From the NCBI GenBank assembly GCA_938073905.1, contig CALJEN010000005.1, positions 180,088 through 244,087 of the forward strand: DNA of 64,000 nucleotides, in the 5' to 3' direction. The DNA comes from an uncultured Sulfolobales archaeon. GTDB taxonomy: Archaea > Thermoproteota > Thermoprotei_A > Sulfolobales > NBVN01. This document shows, piece after piece, positions 52,384-59,796 of the stretch (positions are counted from its first letter, which is position 1; every line of letters starts with the position of its first letter). Under the pieces are notes generated by a model, which searched no databases, was not told the DNA's origin, and saw only the letters and a list, made by a program, of their open reading frames with translations. A program made the position numbers and the translations under genes.

Positions 52384-52777
52384 ACCGCCAGCGACCTGAG
52401 AAGGGAGGCCGAGGCGCGGGGAGCCGGCGGAGCAGGGCCGGAGGCAGGGACACCCCCAGCGGGGGGCGACCGAAGACTGTCCGCAAAATTTATTCGACGG
52501 GCTTTACGCAAAATACTAAGAGCACTCGTTCTCTTTACAGTCCACACATGCGTCACGTCATGGGCTCACAGCACCTCTCCTCGAGCGGCCTGCCCAGCAC
52601 CGCGGGCCTGAAAACCGCGAAACTTAAGGCTTCTAAACTGCACGACCCATATATACCGCGCTAGCTAGAAGCCTAGAACCGCTGAACTGGCTACGTTGCT
52701 AAACCAGCTGGTTACCGGGCCCGCTAGTCTGCCGGGCTCACTAAGTTGGTCCGCACTAGCTCTTTTCCGTAGCTAAG
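52384..52777. other. Lower-GC island edge with inverted repeats
   Basis: No protein gene. A perfect inverted repeat, AGGCTTCTA (52627-52635) and TAGAAGCCT (52666-52674), flanks CATATATACC (52649-52658), an excellent TATA box. A perfect 12-base palindrome, AACCAGCTGGTT, lies at 52702-52713, and GCCCG/CGGGC arms follow. A T-rich end (CTCTTTTCC) is near 52760. The region reads like a small RNA gene; see the separate entry. Confidence 0.5.
52672..52768 (+). ncRNA. Candidate small RNA at the island border
   Basis: A TATA box at 52649-52656 predicts a transcript starting near 52675; complementary arms and a T-stretch (about 52761) would end it after roughly 90 nt. The CTGG/CCAG and GCCCG/CGGGC pairings can form two hairpins. 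No coding frame and no box C/D or H/ACA signature were seen, so the class is unknown. Confidence 0.3.
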
Positions 52778-53509
52778 TCACTGCGGGGGACCCTTCGACC
52801 TGGCCGGAACCCTCTCGCCGTCCCCCAGAACCCAGAACGCGCCGTCGTCCCTCCTCTCGATCTTCCATATGGCCGCTTCGTGCTTCGCCCTCTCGACGAC
52901 CTCGGCCAGCGTGCGGATGGCCTCTCTCCTCCCTCTGCCCACCACTCCCACGGCGAAGACCGTGTCGCCGGGCCTGAAGGAGCCCACGCTGTGGTAGACG
53001 GCGACGTGCTTCACTCCCTCGGAACGGGAGGCCTCGCTGGCTATCCTCTCCAGTGCCCTCTCGGTGTACTCCGCGTGGTACTCGTACCTGAGCTCCTCGA
53101 CCCTGCTGTCCTCCACCCTGCCCTTGACTACGCCGAAGAACAGCGCGACGGCCCCGGCCTCCGGGTCTAGCCTGCTCAGCAGACTTTCCAGGAACTCCCT
53201 AGCGTCTACCGTCCGCCCCTGGACGAGGCGGGCCTCGTAGGTGCCACCGCCTCCGGCGGAGGGGGGCACGAGGTCTACCCTCGGGTCCGAGCACAGGTCT
53301 AGGCGGTGCTCCGCGTTGGTGACGACACTCCCCCCACTTATCACGAGAACGCGCCCGCTGGAGACCAGCTCCTCCAGCTCGGGGTGCCTCAGCACCACCG
53401 CCCTCAGGACGTCGCCGACGCTCGCGTAGCACGAGTCCGCCTCGAACTCCTCGACGCTCGCACTCACGATTTCCCTGAGCAGAGCGTAGTACCTCACCTG
53501 GAACCTCAT
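52778..53509 (-). CDS. MoaD-MoaE fusion (molybdopterin synthase)
   Basis: 243 residues. Residues 1-89 are the ubiquitin-like MoaD sulfur carrier, whose Gly-Gly end appears internally as GGGG (86-89). Residues 95-243 are MoaE: VDAREFLESLLSRLDPEAGA, GVKHVAVYHSVGSFRPGDTV and AKHEAAIWKIERRDDG with the catalytic lysine. The enzyme puts two sulfurs into the molybdenum/tungsten cofactor precursor. The internal glycine end must be freed by cleavage or act in a fused form. Such fusions are known in archaea. It borders the island on the right. Confidence 0.9.
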   Translation of the reverse strand: MRFQVRYYALLREIVSASVEEFEADSCYASVGDVLRAVVLRHPELEELVSSGRVLVISGGSVVTNAEHRLDLCSDPRVDLVPPSAGGGGTYEARLVQGRTVDAREFLESLLSRLDPEAGAVALFFGVVKGRVEDSRVEELRYEYHAEYTERALERIASEASRSEGVKHVAVYHSVGSFRPGDTVFAVGVVGRGRREAIRTLAEVVERAKHEAAIWKIERRDDGAFWVLGDGERVPARSKGPPQ

Positions 53510-53609
53510 AGAGCCTCGCTGCAGGGAGTCCCGAGGCCAAAAAAGCCCGCGGGCGCGTCAGCGAAGGAATGGAGTGCGGGGCTCACCGCAGACGGGAGCC
53601 CTTTGGACG

Positions 53610-54116
53610 CTAGTGAGAGGGTTCTCCCCCGGCACCTCCCCTGAGCCGACTCCTCACGGTCTCGATCACGTCGTTTATGGTCTTCCAGTGCCTTCCCTGC
53701 CAGTAAGCCTTCTGACACTTCTCGCAGTACCAGAAGGTGTCGTACCTGTTCAGAACCTCGGGCGGTACCAAGTGGGCTATCTGCGCTTTGGGCACGATGT
53801 TGAGCCTGCTGTTGCACTGGGGACACCTCGTGTTCCCCTTGTCGAACTTCATGCCGAGGCCCAGCTCCTCCGCGACCAGCGCGAGCATGTCGGCCACCTC
53901 GACCACGTCCGGTGGGATGTAGATAGACCTCAGGTTTCTCTTTGCGGCTCTCCTGTGGAGCCCCAGGTCTCTCGTGACTATCACCCTGTCCTCTCGCAGA
54001 GCCAGGCCGACGACGTCTCTATCCCGCGCTCTCCTAGAGTACTCCGTATCGTACCCCAACACCCTCAGCCACCGCGCTAGGTTGCCCAGCATGCTGTCCA
54101 CGACGAACTTGACCAT
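53610..54116 (-). CDS. Mut7-C RNase domain protein with zinc ribbon
   Basis: 168 residues. The PIN-like Mut7-C domain has conserved acids in KFVVDSMLGNLARWLRVLGY, RARDRDVVGLAL and VIVTRDLGLHRRA. A C-terminal zinc ribbon is given by CPQCNSRLN and CEKCQKAYW. Likely an RNase. ATG 54116 lies about 35 bases after CCTATAAG (54150). Confidence 0.9.
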   Translation of the reverse strand: MVKFVVDSMLGNLARWLRVLGYDTEYSRRARDRDVVGLALREDRVIVTRDLGLHRRAAKRNLRSIYIPPDVVEVADMLALVAEELGLGMKFDKGNTRCPQCNSRLNIVPKAQIAHLVPPEVLNRYDTFWYCEKCQKAYWQGRHWKTINDVIETVRSRLRGGAGGEPSH

Positions 54117-54272
54117 GGTCTAGCTTCCACTTACTAGAGCGTGCCGGATCTTATAGGTCGACCTCCCCAACCGTAAGTGCGACGCCCGAGAGCGCTCGGC
54201 AGGAGACCCGCCGGCGGAGGGTCCTGCGGGAGTGAGGAGGTGCGGTTACCTCGAGCTCGGGATTCTACGAGC

Positions 54273-54539
54273 TCAGTCGCTCTCCGGCTCCTCCTTTGTC
54301 GTGAGGATCTTCAGAGCCCTCTCCGTTATGTGCACGAAGAACTTCCCCTCGCTGGCCGTGGTCACTCTGACGAGACCTCTCAGCTCCAAGACCATCAGCA
54401 ACCTGAGGAACTCTCCGAACGAGATGTCCCTACTCTTCCTCAGCTCCATGAAGAGAGAGTCCCCCGCTACCGTGCCTCCCGCTCTCGCTATGGCCTCGAG
54501 TACGGCAACTGTGGGCACTATCTGCTTTACCCTCTTCAC
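54273..54539 (-). CDS. Winged helix-turn-helix protein
   Basis: 88 residues in one domain: helices in PTVAVLEAIARAGGTVAGDS and FGEFLRLLMVLELRGLVRVT, then a wing with KFFVHITERALKILTT. It probably binds DNA; targets unknown. GTG start under a GTTTATAAGG box about 38 bases upstream (54578-54587). Confidence 0.7.
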   Translation of the reverse strand: MKRVKQIVPTVAVLEAIARAGGTVAGDSLFMELRKSRDISFGEFLRLLMVLELRGLVRVTTASEGKFFVHITERALKILTTKEEPESD

Positions 54540-54597
54540 ACTCGGCCGCCTCTACCGACTGGTGTAGAGCTCTTGTCCTTATAAACTAGGTGCTGGC

Positions 54598-54949
54598 TCA
54601 AAGAATTCCCCCGCTCGGAGTCTGTGGTGAAATACGGAGAGCGGTGAAACGACTCACGGGCTCCCACCGAGAGCTCGCAGTTCCCCCGCCACAGAGCGCG
54701 CACGCTCGTTCGGAATAGCGTGCGGCCTCAGCTCGGGCCCGGTTTCGAGTCTGTCCCGTGTTGCCTGGGAGCCTCGGCAGAGTTTTCATGTGAGCCCCTT
54801 TCCGGGACGCCCTGCCGACCCGCAGCCGTTTGGACTCTCGTCCGGCGCGGGCCAGAACGCGGACCCTCCTTGCTCTCCAGAGTCGCTCCCGATCTTTAAG
54901 AAAAGCATATGCCAAGTCCGCCTTGGTCTGGAAGAGCCTACCTCTTCTG
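54598..54949. other. 350-base gap, candidate structured RNA on either strand
   Basis: No gene. On the minus strand a CTTAAAGA box (about 54893) could start a leftward RNA near 54868; the palindromic CCTTATAAACTAGG near 54580 could also serve the plus strand. Arms such as CACGCT/AGCGTG (54702-54723) form hairpins. A minus-strand GGGACAGACTCGAAACCGGG segment faintly recalls the 3' core of RNase P RNA, but the 5' core does not match, so I make no class call. Confidence 0.3.
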
Positions 54950-55315
54950 TTAACCTTCCCACATGAAGTCCGGTATCTCCTGGAGGTTTATTATCGGGAC
55001 GTTGATGGCCCCAGCTTTGAAGCCCTTGCTCAGCTCTACATGCTCCCCCGTTTCGTCCGACCTGACTATGGCGTAGTTCCTGTCCAGCGGCATCCTGCAG
55101 CCCTCGTCCAGCCAGTAGTAGATGAGGGGGATGCCGTAGTACCTGTAGAAGTCCTTAAACACGGCCATTATCCCGTATATGCAGGTATCGTCTCTGGAAG
55201 CGAACCTGACGATGTAGGTCGGCTGTCCCATCGTCATCCCGGAGGCCGCGAGCCTCACTAGATCCGAGAAGTCCCTCACCCTGATCTTCACGACCCTCTC
55301 TCCTGGGCTCTCCAC
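54950..55315 (-). CDS. Unknown conserved-looking protein
   Basis: 121 residues, soluble, family not recognised. Segments: VVKIRVRDFSDLVRLAASG, YIVRFASRDDTCIYGIMAVF, YYGIPLIYYWLDEGCRMPLD. Its composition and clean start suggest a true gene. GTG 55315 follows TGTTTATAAGC (about 55343) by roughly 25 bases, a leaderless pattern. It stands alone between the RNA-like gap and the DUF429 gene. Confidence 0.7.
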   Translation of the reverse strand: MESPGERVVKIRVRDFSDLVRLAASGMTMGQPTYIVRFASRDDTCIYGIMAVFKDFYRYYGIPLIYYWLDEGCRMPLDRNYAIVRSDETGEHVELSKGFKAGAINVPIINLQEIPDFMWEG

Positions 55316-55490
55316 TTAAGCCCCGCAGTTAGCACGAGGACACGCTTATAAACAGTCGGTCTGGTGGGAGGGCGGGTCCCGGGGCTGGAGTCCTCCCACC
55401 AACGGGGCTCGTGGACACTTCCAGACACGTGGTGACCTCGGGGACTAGAATCGTGACAACGGCATCCAGGCGGCGTCCGGGTTTCAAGCT

Positions 55491-56099
55491 CTACCACAGC
55501 CTTGGCTCACCGCGCAGGGGCTTCACCAGGTAGAGGGTGCCGTCCTCGGCGCTGACCGTGAGCAGGCAGTTCCCCAGGACGTAGCAGAGCGCCACCAGGG
55601 CCGACACTATCGCATCGCGGAGGTCTCTCCTCAGGCTCCTCGTTCTGTAGACACCCGGGTCCACTCCGAGGCTCTCCGCTAGCTCGAAGCAGTCTCCGGC
55701 GCCGGAGCTCTTCAGGGCGCTCCTGGGGTGGGTCTCTATAACCTCCACTCCCTCCGCGGTGAGCCTCTCGTAGAGCCCCCACCCCCTCGCGGTGAGCTTT
55801 CTCATGTGCCCCAGAGTGGGGGGCAGGACTCGGAAGCCCATCCGCACCATCTCCCTGTCCAGCGACCTGAACCTAGGCTCTCTGGTCACGGGAGAGTCCA
55901 CGCCGACCACCCCCGCCTCGTCGGACAGCACGCTCGAGACTATCTCCTCGTCGCTGTAGAGGCAGGAGACCTTGACCAAGCTCATGGTGCGGAGGTCTAC
56001 GACCGCGTAGCCGCTGCAGTTGCGGGCCTCCGCTGCCAGGTCGAGCCCGGAAACTCTCTCGCGCTTCCGGAGTCCAGGGAGACCGGCGGGCGCGCTCAC
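55491..56099 (-). CDS. DUF429 family protein (putative nuclease, RNase H-like fold)
   Basis: 202 residues. SGLDLAAEARNCSGYAVVDL opens an RNase H-like fold, with VVGVDSPVTREPRFRSLDRE and ERLTAEGVEVIETHPRSALK as further DUF429 features; a late RRDLRDAIVSALVALCYVL helix carries acids. Nuclease activity is a prediction from the fold. GTG 56099 lies 31 bases after the DHH gene, same direction. Confidence 0.8.
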   Translation of the reverse strand: MSAPAGLPGLRKRERVSGLDLAAEARNCSGYAVVDLRTMSLVKVSCLYSDEEIVSSVLSDEAGVVGVDSPVTREPRFRSLDREMVRMGFRVLPPTLGHMRKLTARGWGLYERLTAEGVEVIETHPRSALKSSGAGDCFELAESLGVDPGVYRTRSLRRDLRDAIVSALVALCYVLGNCLLTVSAEDGTLYLVKPLRGEPRLW

Positions 56100-56130
56100 C
56101 GGGACACGCCCCGGGGGCTCTTCGAGGAGC

Positions 56131-57075
56131 TCACCGAGCGGCTACCGCGCAGAGAGCCCTCTCGACCTTGGCGAGGCACCACCTGAGGTAGGGGCCGGTG
56201 ATGCCCAGGAGGAGCAGAAGCCTGTGGATCCACGGTGGCCGAAGGGGGAAGCCGGCCGCGCTGCGGTGCCCCCCACCACCCAGCTCCTTGGCTATCTCCC
56301 TCACGTCCACCCTACCCCTGCTCCTCAGGCTCGCAGACCCCCTCCTACATATGACCGCCACGTCCGCTCCCAACCTCGTCATCAGCAGGGACGCGATGTA
56401 GGACGTGACGTGGTCCTTGACGGACTTGTAGTGGTAGACGACCCTGACCCCGCAGACCTCCCTGACCCCGCACCTCCTGAGGGCCTCGGAGAGGACCTTC
56501 AGCTCCCTGTCTACGCTGTCCTCGACGACTCTCAGCACCTCCTCGTCCAGCAGGGCACCGGAGGCCAGGCTCGCCACCGCTCTCCGCTTCCAGTTCTCGC
56601 TGCCGCTGTTCCCGACGTACCTGGCCAGGAAGTTGCCGAGCCAGTCGTCGAAGACCCAGAGGTCTAGAGAGCACGCCGCTCTCGCTATGCGCTCGGAGAC
56701 CGGGTCTCCGGAGCCCAGCTGCCTGTAGACTATCCCGGCCGAGCACGTCGAGGTGTCCTGGTAGAGCCTAACCCCCGCGCTCCGGAACGCCTCGATCCAC
56801 GAGGAGTCCCAGACGTGGTGGTCGAACCACCACACTCCGGCGCCCGAACCGACCAGCCTCCTAACGGCCTCCAGGATGAGGTCTAGGCTATCGCCGTTCG
56901 GGCTGAGGTCGCACACGTATACCTCGCACTCCCCCGAGCACTTCACGGCCGAGAGTACTCTGGGTAGCGAGCTGGGCTGAGCGAACACGTACTTGTCTAC
57001 GCCGCCCAGGCTTCGGGTCAGAATAGCTGCGGACGCCACCCCGTCGAGGTCGGTGTGGGTGACTACGATCCTCAA
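56131..57075 (-). CDS. DHH-DHHA1 family phosphoesterase
   Basis: 314 residues. Metal motifs of the RecJ-like DHH family are seen in VVTHTDLDGVASAAIL, VYVCDLSPNG and WWFDHHVWD; the DHHA1 half has KELGGGGHRSAAGFPLR. Archaeal relatives are nucleases or oligonucleotide/nucleotide phosphodiesterases (GAN/NrnA-type). The C-terminal extension after the DHHA1 motif is hydrophobic (HRLLLLLGITGPYL). It lies 18 bases downstream of uS12. Confidence 0.88.
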   Translation of the reverse strand: MRIVVTHTDLDGVASAAILTRSLGGVDKYVFAQPSSLPRVLSAVKCSGECEVYVCDLSPNGDSLDLILEAVRRLVGSGAGVWWFDHHVWDSSWIEAFRSAGVRLYQDTSTCSAGIVYRQLGSGDPVSERIARAACSLDLWVFDDWLGNFLARYVGNSGSENWKRRAVASLASGALLDEEVLRVVEDSVDRELKVLSEALRRCGVREVCGVRVVYHYKSVKDHVTSYIASLLMTRLGADVAVICRRGSASLRSRGRVDVREIAKELGGGGHRSAAGFPLRPPWIHRLLLLLGITGPYLRWCLAKVERALCAVAAR

Positions 57076-57093
57076 AGCGGGAGCTCCTTCGGT

Positions 57094-57537
57094 CTACCTC
57101 ATCGGCTTCTGCTTCTTGCCCTTGAGCAGCTCCTTCAGGGACACTCCGTTTACGGCTATGACCTTGTACCTGACCCCTGGGAGGTCGCCCATGGACCTGC
57201 CCCTGGTGCCCCCTATCCCCTCTATTATCACCTCGTCGTGCTCGTCTATGAACGTCACCCCTCCGTCCCACGGGACGAAGGCCGTCACGACCTTGCCGTT
57301 CTTGACCAGCTGGACTCTCACGCACTTCCTCAGGGCCGAGTTGGGCTGCCTGGACTCTATCCCAACCTTCTCTATCACGATGCCGCGGGCCATGGGGGCC
57401 CCCTCCAGAGGGTCGTGCTTCTCCTTCAGCCTCATCATCCTGACCCTGAACTCCCTCTGCGACCACCTGAACTTCAGCCTCTTCAGCCTCAGCTTCCTGG
57501 CCGCGTGGAGACCCTTGGGAGCTTTGGAGCCGGGCAC
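57094..57537 (-). CDS. rps12: Ribosomal protein uS12
   Basis: 147 residues from GTG 57537, the start that fits the family ([16 protein letters not shown]). Decoding-centre motifs: [20 protein letters not shown], and [20 protein letters not shown]. Follows nusA after 42 bases, as in the usual archaeal rpoB-A'-A''-eL30-nusA-uS12 cluster. uS7, which normally comes next, is absent; the DHH gene stands in its place. Confidence 0.96.
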   Translation of the reverse strand: MPGSKAPKGLHAARKLRLKRLKFRWSQREFRVRMMRLKEKHDPLEGAPMARGIVIEKVGIESRQPNSALRKCVRVQLVKNGKVVTAFVPWDGGVTFIDEHDEVIIEGIGGTRGRSMGDLPGVRYKVIAVNGVSLKELLKGKKQKPMR

Positions 57538-57579
57538 TCTCCACACCCCCGGTGCTAGATCACCGCTAGCTTATGAGCT

Positions 57580-57975
57580 TCAGAGAATCGAGACCACGTC
57601 AATGTCGAAGTACCTCTTGAGTATCGTCTTGACCTTGTTGACGTTCTTTCCGCCCTTGCCTATGGCCAGGCCCTTATCCTCGGGGTTCACTCTGACGTGT
57701 AGCACCTTCTTGCCGTCCTTCAGCTTTATCAGGCTGGTTCCGAGGACTCTGGCCGGCAGGAAGAGGTTTCTGGCGAAGTCCTCGAGGTTGTCAGCCCACT
57801 CCACCACCTCCACCCTCTTGCCGAGTATCTTGGAGAGCCTCTTGACGTTGACCCCGCGGCTCCCGATGGCCAGCCCGGCCTTGCCGGGCGGGACGATGAA
57901 CACTATGGAGCCGCTGCTGGAGTCTATTATGCAGTCCTTGACGTCGACCCCCGTCACGTCGCTGAAGAGGGCCAT
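57580..57975 (-). CDS. nusA: NusA-like transcription factor (two KH domains)
   Basis: 131 residues from ATG 57975: two KH domains, GKAGLAIGSRGVNVKRLSKI and EDKGLAIGKGGKNVNKVKTI. The archaeal protein lacks the S1 and RNAP-binding parts of bacterial NusA. The family usually has about 13 more residues; an in-frame stretch upstream reads LSEIRLSNEELRY, which looks conserved, but no ATG, GTG or TTG precedes it. CTG at 58014 or 58020 would be the only start, overlapping the eL30 stop. I give the ATG and flag the longer form. Confidence 0.9.
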   Translation of the reverse strand: MALFSDVTGVDVKDCIIDSSSGSIVFIVPPGKAGLAIGSRGVNVKRLSKILGKRVEVVEWADNLEDFARNLFLPARVLGTSLIKLKDGKKVLHVRVNPEDKGLAIGKGGKNVNKVKTILKRYFDIDVVSIL

Positions 57976-58006
57976 GTACCTGAGCTCTTCGTTGCTCAGC
58001 CTGATC

Positions 58007-58327
58007 TCAGACAGAGCCAGCCACCTCCGCGAGCCTGGACTCGCCGAAGTCCAGGATAGCCATCACCGAGACCGGGAACTGCTTGCCGCAGAGGAGCCCG
58101 AGCTCGTAGCTGGTGCCCGGGTACCTCACGACCGGTATCCCGCCGAGCTTCGCGTAGTGCAACACGTCCGCCTCGATAGTCGGCAGGATCCTCTCGGCGA
58201 CGACTACGGCCTTGGTTTTGCCCACGAGCATCGCCCTCAGGCTCCTCCTGCTCCCGAGGATGTACTTACCAGTCCTCACCACGTTCTTTATCTCCCTCTC
58301 CAGCTCCGGCTTGGCGATCTCTCTCAC
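58007..58327 (-). CDS. rpl30e: Ribosomal protein eL30
   Basis: 106 residues of the L7Ae/L30e fold: NVVRTGKYILGSRRSLRAM, KAVVVAERILPTIEADVLHY and GTSYELGLLCGKQFPVSVMA. In its standard place after rpoA2, overlapping that stop by four bases. Confidence 0.96.
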   Translation of the reverse strand: MREIAKPELEREIKNVVRTGKYILGSRRSLRAMLVGKTKAVVVAERILPTIEADVLHYAKLGGIPVVRYPGTSYELGLLCGKQFPVSVMAILDFGESRLAEVAGSV

Positions 58328-59796
58328 TTAGCGTCCCCACCCCTGGCTAGTTGTTGCGGACTAGTTTTAAGCTCCACCATACTCGTCCCGAAGGGCATTA
58401 GCTGTCCTATTACTAAGTTCTCGGTTACCCCCCGGAGGCTGTCGAACTCTCCGGAGGCGCTCGCGTCGAAGAGCTGCTTGGCCGTGATCTCGAACGCGGC
58501 CCTGGCCAGCACACTCCTCTTCTCTCCCACGATGCCGTGCCTCCCTATCTGCCTGACTATGCCAGACCAGGTCATGAGGTCTGCCACGAGCATCACGTGC
58601 CTCACGTCTACCTCGAGACCCTGCTCCCGTAGGGTGTTCATGATCTCGTTTATCAGAGCCTGCCTAGCTGCCTCGATGCCGAGCACCCTCTCTATCTCGT
58701 GCACGTCGTTGGTCCTGGTCCTCCTGTGGTCTACCTGGGGCAGTGCCAGGACCTCCGCCAGGTTGGAGCCCTCGGTCAGGAGGACGTACTCGTGCTTGCC
58801 CGCGGACGGGTCGTACCTCCTCTGGAGTATGACCTTTCTGATCCCCCTGACGCCCTTGATCCTGGTCTTGAGTATCAGCTCCCTGAACCTGAGTATCTTG
58901 GTGATGTGCGAGTAGGCCTTGGGGACCTCGACGGCCAGGACTAGGGGGTCGCTCTCGTCTACTCTAACCCTGCCGGCGAGCGACCTCTCTCTTGAGAGAG
59001 CGTTCACCACGTCCTCCACGGTCAGACCCTTGTCTTCGAGCATGTCCTTGTCCAGTCTAACGATGACGCTCTCGGTGATCAGGTCCACCTCGGCGGACGC
59101 GGTGACGGCCTCGAGGCTCGTGTGCTCGAGCCTCCTGGCCACCTCGAGAGCCGCCTTCAGGTCGTGCTTGTGCTCCTCCGTGAGGTATATCTCCATTATC
59201 GGGGTCTCGGGCTTCTGCTTGGCGTCCACAAGCTCTATCAGCCTCGGCAGTCCCAGCGTGACGTTTAGCTCCCTGACGCCGGCGAAGTGGAACGTCCTCA
59301 GAGTCATCTGGGTGCTGGGCTCACCTATGGACTGGGCCGCGACCGTCCCCACGGGCTCTCCCGGCTCCACCAGCGCGCGCAGGTAGGACTGCACTACGTC
59401 CTCCCTTATCCTAGCTATCTCCTCGTCCGTCAGAGAGTACCTATAAGCCGTGTCCATGAGCTTGAAGAGAACCTCGTCCACTATCGCCTTCGGGACTATC
59501 TTCTGCGCGGGCTCCATGGCAGCGTGTATTCTCTGGGCCACCTTCGCTAAGATCTCGAACTCCCGCCTGATCTCTAGCTCGTCTGGCCTCGCTCCGTACT
59601 TCTTGAGGATCAACGACCTCACGGAGCTTACCAGGACGGGCGGCAGTCTCTGGCGAAGGCCCTGCTCCTCGATCAGCCTGTCTACGAGCTCTCCGGGCTC
59701 TACGACAGCTCTGCGCACCTCCTCAACGGAGCTAGGCTTCTTCCTCCTGGAATGTCTCTTGCCGCTCGTGCTGGATTTTTCGGACTTCTCGCTCAT
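58324..59796 (-). CDS. rpoA2: DNA-directed RNA polymerase subunit A''
   Basis: 490 residues; C-terminal part of the largest subunit, split from A' as in most archaea. The bridge/trigger region is visible in [20 protein letters not shown] and [22 protein letters not shown] 59796 overlaps the rpoA1 stop as ATGA; GTG 59811 is the alternative. The charged serine-rich head ([20 protein letters not shown]) is an extension ahead of the conserved core. Confidence 0.96.
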   Translation of the reverse strand: MSEKSEKSSTSGKRHSRRKKPSSVEEVRRAVVEPGELVDRLIEEQGLRQRLPPVLVSSVRSLILKKYGARPDELEIRREFEILAKVAQRIHAAMEPAQKIVPKAIVDEVLFKLMDTAYRYSLTDEEIARIREDVVQSYLRALVEPGEPVGTVAAQSIGEPSTQMTLRTFHFAGVRELNVTLGLPRLIELVDAKQKPETPIMEIYLTEEHKHDLKAALEVARRLEHTSLEAVTASAEVDLITESVIVRLDKDMLEDKGLTVEDVVNALSRERSLAGRVRVDESDPLVLAVEVPKAYSHITKILRFRELILKTRIKGVRGIRKVILQRRYDPSAGKHEYVLLTEGSNLAEVLALPQVDHRRTRTNDVHEIERVLGIEAARQALINEIMNTLREQGLEVDVRHVMLVADLMTWSGIVRQIGRHGIVGEKRSVLARAAFEITAKQLFDASASGEFDSLRGVTENLVIGQLMPFGTSMVELKTSPQQLARGGDAK

